In this document: in pieces, positions 40,777 to 49,262 of the stretch
Layout of the letters: every line of letters begins with the position of its first letter
Position numbering within the stretch: position 1 is the stretch's first letter
Assembly (NCBI RefSeq): GCF_900101475.1
Contig: NZ_FMZV01000001.1
Coordinates: forward strand, 310,001-374,000
Reading direction: 5' to 3'
From: Ruegeria marina
Lineage (GTDB): Bacteria > Pseudomonadota > Alphaproteobacteria > Rhodobacterales > Rhodobacteraceae
Length of the DNA stretch: 64,000 nt
The notes under the pieces: model-generated
The model's database searches: none
What the model was told of the DNA's origin: nothing
What the model saw: only the letters and a program-made list of their open reading frames with translations
Position numbers and translations under genes: made by a program

Positions 40777-41730
40777 ATGTCGGCGCCGGCAAGCCAGGAT
40801 CGCTGGATATCGACCTTTCTGGAGGCTCAGGCCGCCGAACTGGGCGCAGCGACCAACACGCAACTGGCCTATGGCCGGGACCTGATGGATTTCGCCGCTT
40901 TTCTGGAACGGCGCGGCAGCAGTTTCGCCGCCGTCGATCGCGACATGGTCGAAGCCTATCTGGTCCATTGCGATGGCCAGGGTCTGGCCCGGTCCACTCG
41001 CGCCCGGCGCCTCTCGGCGATCAAGCAGCTCTACCGGTTTGCCTTCGAGGAAGGCTGGCGCGGCGACAACCCCGCGATCCAGATCCGCGGGCCCGGACGT
41101 CTGAAATCACTGCCCAAGACGCTGGAAGTGGTCGAAGTCGACCGACTGCTCGAGGCCGCCCGCCAGTCGGGACGTACCGAACAGGACCGGATGCGCAACA
41201 CCTGCCTGATGGAGCTGCTCTACGCGACCGGGATGCGGGTGAGCGAGTTGGTTTCGCTGCCCGTGTCCGCCGCGCGCGGCGATCCCCGGATGTTGCTGGT
41301 GCGCGGCAAGGGCGGCAAGGAGCGCATGGTGCCGTTGTCCCCCCCTGCCCGCAAGGCGCTGGCCGCGTGGCTTGCCGCACGTGACGCAGCCGAGGACGAT
41401 ACCGCCGCAAAGGGTAAACCCCGAAGTCTGCACCTGTTTCCCTCGCGCGGTAAAAGCGGGCATCTCACGCGCCATGCCTTCTATCTGCTGATCAAGGAAC
41501 TGGCCGCATCCGGCGGCATCGACCCCGAGAAGGTGACCCCGCACACCCTGCGTCATGCCTTTGCGACCCACCTTCTGGCCAATGGCGCAGACCTGCGCAC
41601 CATACAGACCCTTCTGGGCCATGCAGACGTGGCAACGACGGAAATCTACACCCATGTGCTCGACGAACGCCTGGCCGAGCTGGTACTGACGCATCATCCG
41701 CTGGCCCGCGACAATGGCAACGGGGACTGA
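40777..41730 (+). CDS. xerD: Tyrosine recombinase XerD
   Basis: XerD resolves chromosome dimers at dif with XerC. The 317-residue protein has a SAM-like core-binding domain and the full catalytic set: R in ATGMRVSELVSLP, K in RGKGGKERMVPL, HTLRHAFATHLLANGADLR, H in LLGHADVATTEIYTHV and the Y in that motif. XerD is preferred over XerC by position after aroKB, but the distinction is not certain from sequence alone. Confidence 0.87.
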   Translation: MSAPASQDRWISTFLEAQAAELGAATNTQLAYGRDLMDFAAFLERRGSSFAAVDRDMVEAYLVHCDGQGLARSTRARRLSAIKQLYRFAFEEGWRGDNPAIQIRGPGRLKSLPKTLEVVEVDRLLEAARQSGRTEQDRMRNTCLMELLYATGMRVSELVSLPVSAARGDPRMLLVRGKGGKERMVPLSPPARKALAAWLAARDAAEDDTAAKGKPRSLHLFPSRGKSGHLTRHAFYLLIKELAASGGIDPEKVTPHTLRHAFATHLLANGADLRTIQTLLGHADVATTEIYTHVLDERLAELVLTHHPLARDNGNGD

Positions 41731-41793
41731 CCCCTTGATCACGCCCATGCGCGGCCCCATAACGGTACTCACCGAAATCAGTCATCTGGACCA

Positions 41794-43101
41794 ATGGACC
41801 CCTCTTCTTCTGCGCTCGACAGCGCCTTCTGGATCACGACCGGCGCGATCCTGCTTCTTCTCATCCTGTCCGGTTTCTTCTCGGGCTCGGAAACCGCGCT
41901 GACCGCCGCGTCGCGCGGAAAGCTGAGAAGCCAGGCCGACAAGGGCTCCAGCGGCGCCGCCAAGGCCTTGCAGATCACCGAGGACAACGAGCGCCTGATC
42001 GGCTCGGTTCTTCTGGGCAACAATCTGGTCAACATCCTGTCGGCTGCCCTGGCGACTTCGCTGTTCACGCGCGCCTTCGGCGAAAGCGGCGTGGCGATTG
42101 CTACGCTTGTGATGACCGTGCTGGTGCTGGTCTTCGCCGAGGTGCTGCCCAAGACATACGCGATTACGAATGCCGAGAAGGCGGCAGCCGCGGTGGCCCC
42201 GCTCATCGGGGTGGTTGTCATGCTGTTCGCGCCCGTCGTCGCGCTGGTCCGGTTCCTGGTGCGGGGGGTGCTGCGTCTCTTCGGGGTGCAGATCGACCCA
42301 GACAGTCATATCATGGCGGTCCGCGAAGAGATCGCCGGCGCGCTTTACCTCGGCCATTCCGAAGGGGTGGTCGAAAAGGAGGACCGCGACCGCATCCTGG
42401 GCGCGCTGGACCTGGCAGAACGCACGGTCGAGGAGATCATGCTGCACCGGTCGGGCATCATGATGCTGGATGCCGATGCCGAACCCGAAGTGATTCTGGC
42501 CCAATGTCTTGAAAGCCCGCATACCCGCTTGCCAGTCTACCGGGGCGAGCAAGAGAACATCATCGGCGTCGTGCATGCCAAGGATCTGTTCCGCGCCATG
42601 TACGCCCAGGTCGGCGGAACCGACGGGAATACAAGACGGCTCAAGGATTTCGACATCTCCAAGGTTGCGACAGCCCCTTACTTCGTGCCGGAAACCACGA
42701 CGCTTGACGACCAGATGCGCGCCTTCTTGCGGATGCGCAGCCATTTTGCCCTGGTGGTGGACGAATATGGTTCGCTGCGCGGGCTGATCACGCTCGAAGA
42801 CATTCTCGAAGAAATCGTCGGCGAGATCACCGACGAGTTCGACCTGGACAACGAAACCCCCGTCTCCCGCAGCGAAGACGGCCAGTTCATAGTCGAAGGC
42901 GCCACCACCATACGCGACCTCAACCGCGCCTTGGACTGGTCATTGCCCGATGACGAGGCCAATACGGTCGCGGGCCTCGTGATCCACGAGGCGCAGATGA
43001 TTCCGACCGCCGGGCAGGTCTTTGCCTTCCACGGCTTCCGGTTCGAAGTGACCGGCCGCGAGGGCAACCGGATCACCGAGCTGAAGATTCGCCCGCTATG
43101 A
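41794..43101 (+). CDS. CNNM/CorC-HlyC family membrane protein
   Basis: The 435-residue protein has an N-terminal DUF21 transmembrane domain (about residues 15-155, LLLILSGFFSGSETALTAASRGKL), two CBS domains (about 200-330) and a CorC_HlyC domain at the C-terminus (about 345-430). Family members act in magnesium/cobalt efflux or related cation traffic. It overlaps the next gene by four bases, which suggests coupled translation. Confidence 0.88.
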   Translation: MDPSSSALDSAFWITTGAILLLLILSGFFSGSETALTAASRGKLRSQADKGSSGAAKALQITEDNERLIGSVLLGNNLVNILSAALATSLFTRAFGESGVAIATLVMTVLVLVFAEVLPKTYAITNAEKAAAAVAPLIGVVVMLFAPVVALVRFLVRGVLRLFGVQIDPDSHIMAVREEIAGALYLGHSEGVVEKEDRDRILGALDLAERTVEEIMLHRSGIMMLDADAEPEVILAQCLESPHTRLPVYRGEQENIIGVVHAKDLFRAMYAQVGGTDGNTRRLKDFDISKVATAPYFVPETTTLDDQMRAFLRMRSHFALVVDEYGSLRGLITLEDILEEIVGEITDEFDLDNETPVSRSEDGQFIVEGATTIRDLNRALDWSLPDDEANTVAGLVIHEAQMIPTAGQVFAFHGFRFEVTGREGNRITELKIRPL

Positions 43102-44729
43102 CGGCCGCTCAGCGTCTGTGGTCGTGGTTCGATGCCGTAGTGCTGGACCTCGGCAAGCAGATGCGCTGGTCGTTCCTGCCACCGCTGATGGTCTATTTCG
43201 CCTATGGCGCCTCGGGCATCACCAGCGTGGTCGGCACGTTTTTCATCAAGGACTACCTCGATGTCTCGGCCGCCTTCGTGGCCTCGCTGGCCTTCTGGGC
43301 GGGGCTGCCCTGGGCGCTCAAGATGCCGATGGGGCATCTGGTGGACCTGCTGTGGCGCTGGAAATGGGTGCTGGTGTTCCTCGGGGCCGGGCTGATCGCG
43401 GCCAGTTTCACCATCATGTTCGGGCTGGCCACACGGGTGCCGTGGATGGAGCAGGTGATGCCGGTCACCGCCTGGTTCGTGCTGGCAACGCTGCTGTCGC
43501 CCTCGGGCTATGTGATCCAGGATGCCGTAGCCGATGCGCTCTCGGTCGAGGCGGTGCCGCGGGTCGATGCCCGGGGCAACGCTCTGGACGAGGACACGCT
43601 GCGTGCCCAGCACACCACCATGCAGACGCTGGGCCGTGTCGCGCTGATCTCGGCCCTGACCGCGGTGGCGGCGCTGAACATCACGCTGTTTTCCGGAATC
43701 GAGGACCTGCCCACGACGGAACAGGGCGCGATCTATGGCCGGGTCTACCTGATGGGGCTGGCGATCCCTGTGATATCGATCTCGGGCGTGCTGCTGTCCA
43801 TGATCCAGCAGCGGCGCCACATCGCCCGCCTGATGGCGCATGGCATGACCCGGGACGCGGCCGAGGCGCAGTTCGCCCCCGAGGGCGGCGCTGTCACGCC
43901 GAACTGGGCCTATTTCATCGGCGGCGGCGCCTTTGTCGCAGTGTCACTGGCCGTAGGGCTGTCGCAGGTGCAGTTCTCGCAGGAGATCATCTTTGCCGGG
44001 TCGATGGCGATCGTGCTCTACCTGATGCGGCAGCTGATCGCGGCGCTGCCGCCCGACAAGGCGCGCGCGCTGATCGGCACGGCGGTGATCGTCTTCGCGT
44101 TCCGCGCTACCCCCCTGCCCGGTGCCGGCGCGACCTGGTTCACCATCGACGATCTCGACTTCGACCAGCAGTTCCTCGCGGTGCTGTCGCTGATCACCTC
44201 GCTGCTGACGCTGGCCGGAATGATCGTGCTGCGCCCGCTGATGGCGCATCGCACCATCGTCTACATCGTGGTGCTGCTGACGCTGGCGGCGGGGGTGCTG
44301 GCGCTGCCGAATATCGGGCTCTATTACGGCATCCACGAATGGACCGCGCCGCGGACCGGCGGCATCGTCGATGCGCGGTTCATCGCGCTGGTGGACGCGG
44401 CAGTGGAATCGCCTCTGGGCCAGATCGCGATGATCCCGATGCTGGCCTGGATCGCCCGCAACGCGCCCTCCAACCTCAAGGCGACCTTCTTCGCTGTCAT
44501 GGCGTCGTTCACCAACCTGGCGCTCTCGGCCTCCAGCCTCGGTACCAAGTATCTCAACCAGGTTTTCACCGTGACGCGTGAAGTCCGCGCCGAGGATGGC
44601 ACCATCACCATTCCGGCGGATTATTCGGAACTGGGCCATCTGCTGATCACCGTTGCGGTGATCACCGTCGTGGTGCCACTTCTTGCCGTCTGGATCGTGC
44701 AGCGCTCGAGGTTCCGCAGCAGCGATTGA
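43098..44729 (+). CDS. Polytopic membrane protein, possible folate/biopterin-type MFS transporter
   Basis: The 543-residue protein has about twelve membrane segments. It starts with a short cytosolic N-terminus, has a charged cytosolic loop (QQRRHIARLMAHGMTRDAAEAQF, about 236-258) and a C-terminal helix VITVVVPLLAVWIV. The overall layout (GTFFIKDYLDVSAAFVASLAFWAGLPWALKMPMGHLVD) recalls the folate-biopterin transporter branch of the major facilitator superfamily. The substrate is unproven. It overlaps the CorC gene by four bases. Confidence 0.55.
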   Translation: MTAAQRLWSWFDAVVLDLGKQMRWSFLPPLMVYFAYGASGITSVVGTFFIKDYLDVSAAFVASLAFWAGLPWALKMPMGHLVDLLWRWKWVLVFLGAGLIAASFTIMFGLATRVPWMEQVMPVTAWFVLATLLSPSGYVIQDAVADALSVEAVPRVDARGNALDEDTLRAQHTTMQTLGRVALISALTAVAALNITLFSGIEDLPTTEQGAIYGRVYLMGLAIPVISISGVLLSMIQQRRHIARLMAHGMTRDAAEAQFAPEGGAVTPNWAYFIGGGAFVAVSLAVGLSQVQFSQEIIFAGSMAIVLYLMRQLIAALPPDKARALIGTAVIVFAFRATPLPGAGATWFTIDDLDFDQQFLAVLSLITSLLTLAGMIVLRPLMAHRTIVYIVVLLTLAAGVLALPNIGLYYGIHEWTAPRTGGIVDARFIALVDAAVESPLGQIAMIPMLAWIARNAPSNLKATFFAVMASFTNLALSASSLGTKYLNQVFTVTREVRAEDGTITIPADYSELGHLLITVAVITVVVPLLAVWIVQRSRFRSSD

Positions 44730-44731
44730 GA

Positions 44732-46009
44732 TCAGGTCCGCGCGGCCCGAAGTTGATTTCTTTCGGTTTCGGATTTCAAACCGTTCAGGCCCCGCTCCAT
44801 GCTGCGGTCTGCACAGTCACGCGCCGCAATGCCGAATGCCTCGTCGGCATTCGCTTCGATGGCTGCCAGGGCGCGTTGAATGGCCCTTTGCACCTCGATG
44901 ATGGTCTCGCCGTCGCGCGCGATCCGGTCGAAAGTCTCGGCAAACAACGCCCTTGGCGCCAAGGGATACAGCCAGACACGGTCGAGCCTCGGCTTTGCCG
45001 GTTCGGCCTTGTCATCCGGACTGGCAAGCAAGAGCAAAGACGACAGCCGGTCGATCACCGTAACGGCGCTGGAGGGATCGTTGATGCCGGGTGACAGCGC
45101 CCGGCAGGCCATGTCCCCAAGGACAGACAGGCCGAACAACGGATCCTGAACGAAATTGCGCGCGGGCTTGATCGCAAAGGCACTTTCGGCCTGCTCCGCA
45201 ATATCCCCCGGCAGGTTCTTGCTGCCGAAAACCGCGAGTTGCTGCCCGTCCTGAACATAGTCCCCGACAGAAACCGTGACAAAGACCCGCGCGTCCGCCT
45301 GCTCTGCCAGATCCTGAAGCGCCTCGACATAGATCTGCTGGACATAACCCGGCTCCGAGGTCCGGATCGGTTGCAGGTTGTCTGACGGCATGTCCGTGCC
45401 GGTCAGCGCGTTCGCGCCTTTGCAGGGTTCTCTTGCAAGCCCGCGCAGGGTCTCCGCGACCCGCCGTTCCACCTGAGCCAGGGTTTCGTCGAAGCTGCCC
45501 AGGTTCTCAAGATGCGCGATCCAGCGGATGATCGACACCACGATCAGCACGATGACCAGCAAGGTCAACGCGAAAAGAGCCACGCTTTCCTGCTCGGCAA
45601 AGAACGGGGTGCGCCGAAGAACCATGCCGAACATCGAAAAGATGAAGGCCCCCACGAATACGGACAGAACCGAATGCGTGGCGGTGTCGTCCTTGAGGAT
45701 CACATGGGTGCGCGGGCCCCATTGGCTCCAGGCGGTTCGATAGGCGCCGGTCATCACCGTCAGCGAGAATGTCGTGACCGCCAGCATGCTGGTGGCAAGT
45801 GTTTGCAGGATCGGATCGACCGCCGCAGCCCCGATCTGGTCGGCCAGCCCGACCGGGATCAGATCGCCAAGCATCATCGCCAGCGGCACCGAGAGAATGC
45901 TGAGCGCCCCGATCAGCATGACCCGGACATAAAGCAGCCGCAGCATCCCGTGGGCAATCGTCAGAAACTTGGTAATCAAATCGACCTCTCGGATCAGGTG
46001 GATAATCAT
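44732..46009 (-). CDS. DUF2254 membrane protein
   Basis: The 425-residue protein has four membrane segments in the first 165 residues (for example VMLIGALSILSVPLAMMLGDL and VALFALTLLVIVLIVVSIIRW). A cytosolic part follows with the DUF2254 features GYVQQIYVEALQDLAEQADARVFV and SPGINDPSSAVTVIDRLSSLLL. Its role is not known. It is convergent with the MFS-like gene and divergent from the dimethylglycine dehydrogenase-like gene. Confidence 0.75.
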   Translation of the reverse strand: MIIHLIREVDLITKFLTIAHGMLRLLYVRVMLIGALSILSVPLAMMLGDLIPVGLADQIGAAAVDPILQTLATSMLAVTTFSLTVMTGAYRTAWSQWGPRTHVILKDDTATHSVLSVFVGAFIFSMFGMVLRRTPFFAEQESVALFALTLLVIVLIVVSIIRWIAHLENLGSFDETLAQVERRVAETLRGLAREPCKGANALTGTDMPSDNLQPIRTSEPGYVQQIYVEALQDLAEQADARVFVTVSVGDYVQDGQQLAVFGSKNLPGDIAEQAESAFAIKPARNFVQDPLFGLSVLGDMACRALSPGINDPSSAVTVIDRLSSLLLLASPDDKAEPAKPRLDRVWLYPLAPRALFAETFDRIARDGETIIEVQRAIQRALAAIEANADEAFGIAARDCADRSMERGLNGLKSETERNQLRAART

Positions 46010-46012
46010 TTA

Positions 46013-46037
46013 CGACATCTGGTGTCGCAAGGTGACA
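46013..46037. promoter_or_regulatory. Overlapping dyads upstream of the dehydrogenase-like gene
   Basis: CGACA (46013-46017) and TGTCG (46023-46027) form one dyad; TGTC (46023-46026) and GACA (46034-46037) around seven bases form a second sharing the TGTC. They lie between the divergent genes and could be an operator. Confidence 0.35.
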
Positions 46038-46104
46038 AGATCATGCTTGCTAACTGCCGTGACTGGTAGCGTAGACATGTCCCACAAGCTTAGCGGAGAC
46101 TCAT

Positions 46105-48522
46105 ATGAAAACCACCACCCGTGTGGCCGTCATCGGCGGCGGCGTCGTCGGCTGTTCCGTCCTTTACCACCTGACCAAGCTGGGCTGGTCAGATGTGATG
46201 CTGCTGGAACGCTCCGAGTTGACCAGTGGCTCGACCTGGCACGCGGCAGGCGGGTTCCACACGTTGAACGGCGACACCAACATGGCGGCGCTTCAGGGCT
46301 ACACCATCCGGCTCTATCGCGAACTGGAAGAGATCACCGGCATGTCCTGCGGGCTGCACCATGTGGGCGGCATCACCCTGGCCGACAACCGCGACCGGTT
46401 CGACATGCTGCTGGCCGAGCGCGCGAAACACCGGTTCATGGGGCTGGAGACCGAGATCGTCGGTCCCGAGGAGATTGCCAAGATCGCCCCGATCACCAAT
46501 CTCGACGGCATAATCGGCGCGCTCTATGATCCGCTCGACGGGCACCTCGATCCCTCCGGCACGACGCACGCCTATGCCAAGGCCGCGCGCATGGGCGGGG
46601 CAACCATCGAAACCCATTGCATGGTGCGCGAGACCAACCAGCGCCCGGACGGCACCTGGGACGTGGTCACCGACAAGGGCACGATCCACGCCGAACACGT
46701 GGTGAACGCGGGCGGCCTCTGGGCGCGCGAGGTGGGCGCCATGGCAGGCGTCTATTTCCCGCTGCACCCGATGGAGCACCAGTACCTTGTCACCGACAAC
46801 ATCCCCGAGATCGAAGCGATCATCGACGCTGGCGGCGAACATCCGCATGTGATGGACCCCGCCGGCGAAAGCTATCTGCGGCAAGAGGGGCGCGGGCTGT
46901 GCATCGGGTTCTATGAGCAGCCCTGCAAGCCCTGGGCGGTGGACGGTACGCCCTGGAGTTTCGGCCATGAACTGCTGCCCGACAATTTCGACAAGATCGA
47001 GGAATCGATCGCCTTTGCCTACAAGCGTTTCCCGGTGCTGGAACGCGCCGGCGTCAAATCGGTCATTCACGGCCCCTTCACCTTTGCCCCCGACGGCAAC
47101 CCGCTGGTGGGGCCGGTGCCGGGCATGCGCAACTACTGGTCGGCCTGCGGTGTGATGGCTGGCTTCAGCCAGGGCGGCGGCGTCGGTCTGACCCTGGCGC
47201 AATGGATGATCGAGGGCGAGCCCGAGCGTGACGTCATGGCGCTCGACGTGGCGCGGTTCGGCAACTGGATCAGCCCCGGCTACACCCGCCCAAAGGTGAT
47301 CGAGAACTATCAGAAACGCTTCAGCGTCTCCTATCCGAACGAGGAACTGCCCGCCGCGCGGCCGAACCGCACCACGCCGATGTACGACATCTTTTCCGAC
47401 ATGGGCGCGGTCTGGGGCCAGCAATACGGGCTGGAGGTGGTGAACTATTTCGCGCAGGACGGCGAGCCGACCTATGAAACCCCGTCCTTCCGCCGCTCGG
47501 ACGCGTTCGAGGCCACCGGCCGCGAGGTGCGCGGGGTGCGTGGTGGCGTCGGCATCAACGAGTTGCACAACTTCGGCAAGTACCTTGTGAAAGGGCCGCG
47601 GGCGCGCGCCTGGCTGGACCGGATCATGGCGGGCCGAATCCCGGTGCCGGGCCGGTTGTCGCTGACCCCGATGCTGAGCGAAAAGGGCAAGCTGATCGGC
47701 GATTTCACCGTCTCCTGCCTGAGCGAGACCGAGTTCCAGCTGACCGCCTCCTACGGGTCGCAAGCCTATCACATGCGCTGGTTCCAGAAACATGAGGAAG
47801 ATGGCGTAACCATCGAGAACATCAGCGACAAACGCAACGGTTTCCAGATCGCCGGCCCCAAGGCACGCGCGGTTCTTGCCGCCTGCACCCGCGACGATGT
47901 GGACAGTCTACGCTTCATGGACGTGCGGCGGATGGTGGTCGGCATGACTGACTGTATTGTGCAGCGCGTCAGCTATACCGCCGATCTGGGGTACGAGATC
48001 TACTGCGATCCGATGGCACAGCGGCAGCTGTGGTGGACCTTGTGGAAGGCGGGCCAGGAGCACGACATGGTCCCGTTCGGCATGCGGGCCATGATGAGCC
48101 TGCGGCTCGACAAGTTCTTCGGGTCGTGGATGCGCGAGTTCTCACCCGATTACACCGCCGCCGAAACCGGCCTGAACCGCTTCATCGCGTTCAGGAAGAA
48201 CACCGATTTCATCGGGCGTGCGGCGGCCGAGGCAGAACGGGCCACGGGCCCGGCGCGGCGGCTCTGCGCCTTTGAGGTCGAAGCCGACGATGCCGATGTG
48301 AACGCCTATGAACCGATCTGGCTGGATGGCGCGGTTGTCGGTTTCTGCACCTCGGGCGGCTATTCGCACCATGCGGGCAAGTCCATCGCGCAGGGTTTCC
48401 TGCCCAGCGACCGGATCGTCGAGGGCCTGGAGGTCGAAATCGAGATCCTGGGCCAGATGCGCAGGGCGCGGGTGATCACGGAACCGCTGTTTGATGGCGA
48501 CGGCGCGCGCATGCGCGGGTGA
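46105..48522 (+). CDS. FAD-dependent dimethylglycine/sarcosine dehydrogenase-like protein
   Basis: The 805-residue protein has an N-terminal FAD-binding DAO domain (VAVIGGGVVGCSVLYHL, about 8-24), H46 in GSTWHAAGG where relatives attach FAD covalently, and a C-terminal GcvT-like folate-binding domain (from about 460; YGSQAYHMRWFQKH, ISDKRNGFQIAGPKARAVL). This is the domain order of dimethylglycine and sarcosine dehydrogenases, which demethylate N-methyl amines and pass one-carbon units to tetrahydrofolate. The exact substrate cannot be told. It fits a role in glycine betaine catabolism. Confidence 0.83.
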   Translation: MKTTTRVAVIGGGVVGCSVLYHLTKLGWSDVMLLERSELTSGSTWHAAGGFHTLNGDTNMAALQGYTIRLYRELEEITGMSCGLHHVGGITLADNRDRFDMLLAERAKHRFMGLETEIVGPEEIAKIAPITNLDGIIGALYDPLDGHLDPSGTTHAYAKAARMGGATIETHCMVRETNQRPDGTWDVVTDKGTIHAEHVVNAGGLWAREVGAMAGVYFPLHPMEHQYLVTDNIPEIEAIIDAGGEHPHVMDPAGESYLRQEGRGLCIGFYEQPCKPWAVDGTPWSFGHELLPDNFDKIEESIAFAYKRFPVLERAGVKSVIHGPFTFAPDGNPLVGPVPGMRNYWSACGVMAGFSQGGGVGLTLAQWMIEGEPERDVMALDVARFGNWISPGYTRPKVIENYQKRFSVSYPNEELPAARPNRTTPMYDIFSDMGAVWGQQYGLEVVNYFAQDGEPTYETPSFRRSDAFEATGREVRGVRGGVGINELHNFGKYLVKGPRARAWLDRIMAGRIPVPGRLSLTPMLSEKGKLIGDFTVSCLSETEFQLTASYGSQAYHMRWFQKHEEDGVTIENISDKRNGFQIAGPKARAVLAACTRDDVDSLRFMDVRRMVVGMTDCIVQRVSYTADLGYEIYCDPMAQRQLWWTLWKAGQEHDMVPFGMRAMMSLRLDKFFGSWMREFSPDYTAAETGLNRFIAFRKNTDFIGRAAAEAERATGPARRLCAFEVEADDADVNAYEPIWLDGAVVGFCTSGGYSHHAGKSIAQGFLPSDRIVEGLEVEIEILGQMRRARVITEPLFDGDGARMRG

Positions 48523-48553
48523 CAAGCCGCGCGCCAGCGGCCAGAGTGGCGGT

Positions 48554-49150
48554 ATGGACAAGATCCCCATCCTCCTTCTGGCCGCCGGCCAATCGCGCCG
48601 CATGGGTGGCGCCGACAAGCTGATGCAGGACATCGACGGCGAACCGCTGCTCCGGCGGACCGCCCGGATTGCCCAGGCGGCCGGACCCGTCATAGCCGCC
48701 CTGCCTCCCGCGCCACACCCGCGCCATGCTGCTCTGACCGGACTGGATCTGGAGATCGTCGAGGTGCCCGATGCAGCCGAAGGCATGAACGCCAGCCTTC
48801 GCCGCGCGGTTGCCGCCTTGCCCCGCGACGCGGCCGCCGCGATGGTGCTGCTCGCCGATTTGCCCGACCTGACGGCGACGGACCTGTCATGCGTGCTGGG
48901 CGCCGTAGATTTTTCGACGAAAAATCTGGTCTGGCGCGGGGCGACAGAAGACGGCCGCCCCGGACATCCGGTGGTGTTTCACAAGGCACTGTTCCCCGAG
49001 CTTCTGAAACTGGCGGGAGATGCCGGCGCGCAATCTGTGGTTCAGGCGTATCGGGACAGGTTGGAGCTGGTGCCCCTGCCCGGCCAGAACGCCCGGACCG
49101 ATCTGGACACACCCGAGGCCTGGGCCGAGTGGCGCGCCCAAAAGCAATAG
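48554..49150 (+). CDS. MobA/MocA-type nucleotidyltransferase
   Basis: The 198-residue protein has the NTP-transferase signature LLLAAGQSRRMGGADKLM (about 7-24) and ADLPDLTATDLSCV further on, matching the MobA-like/MocA family that makes molybdopterin nucleotides. A role in maturing a molybdoenzyme is possible, but no molybdoenzyme gene is in the window. The ATG at 48554 is the first well-placed start after the upstream gene, 31 bp away. Confidence 0.75.
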   Translation: MDKIPILLLAAGQSRRMGGADKLMQDIDGEPLLRRTARIAQAAGPVIAALPPAPHPRHAALTGLDLEIVEVPDAAEGMNASLRRAVAALPRDAAAAMVLLADLPDLTATDLSCVLGAVDFSTKNLVWRGATEDGRPGHPVVFHKALFPELLKLAGDAGAQSVVQAYRDRLELVPLPGQNARTDLDTPEAWAEWRAQKQ

Positions 49151-49230
49151 GCGGGGCGCGGAAGACCGCGACCCGCCCTGCCCGCGCGCCCCGATACCAC
49201 GCGGTTCATGCTGCATATTCGGGGAAGACC

Positions 49231-49262
49231 GAAGCCCGCTGTCAGATCAGCAGGCGGGCTTC
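49231..49262. terminator. Hairpin at the convergent end of the RTX-Hint and nucleotidyltransferase genes
   Basis: GAAGCCCGC (49231-49239) and GCGGGCTTC (49254-49262) form a 9-bp stem. The loop holds the stop codon of the minus-strand gene. A GTGTTTC stretch follows on the plus strand. It may terminate both transcripts. Confidence 0.5.

Noticed and set aside
43118-44581. A 487-codon frame overlapping the MFS-like gene in another frame
   Set aside because: It is rich in Gly, Arg and Ala, has no domain and follows from high GC; the overlapping frame has clear membrane helices.
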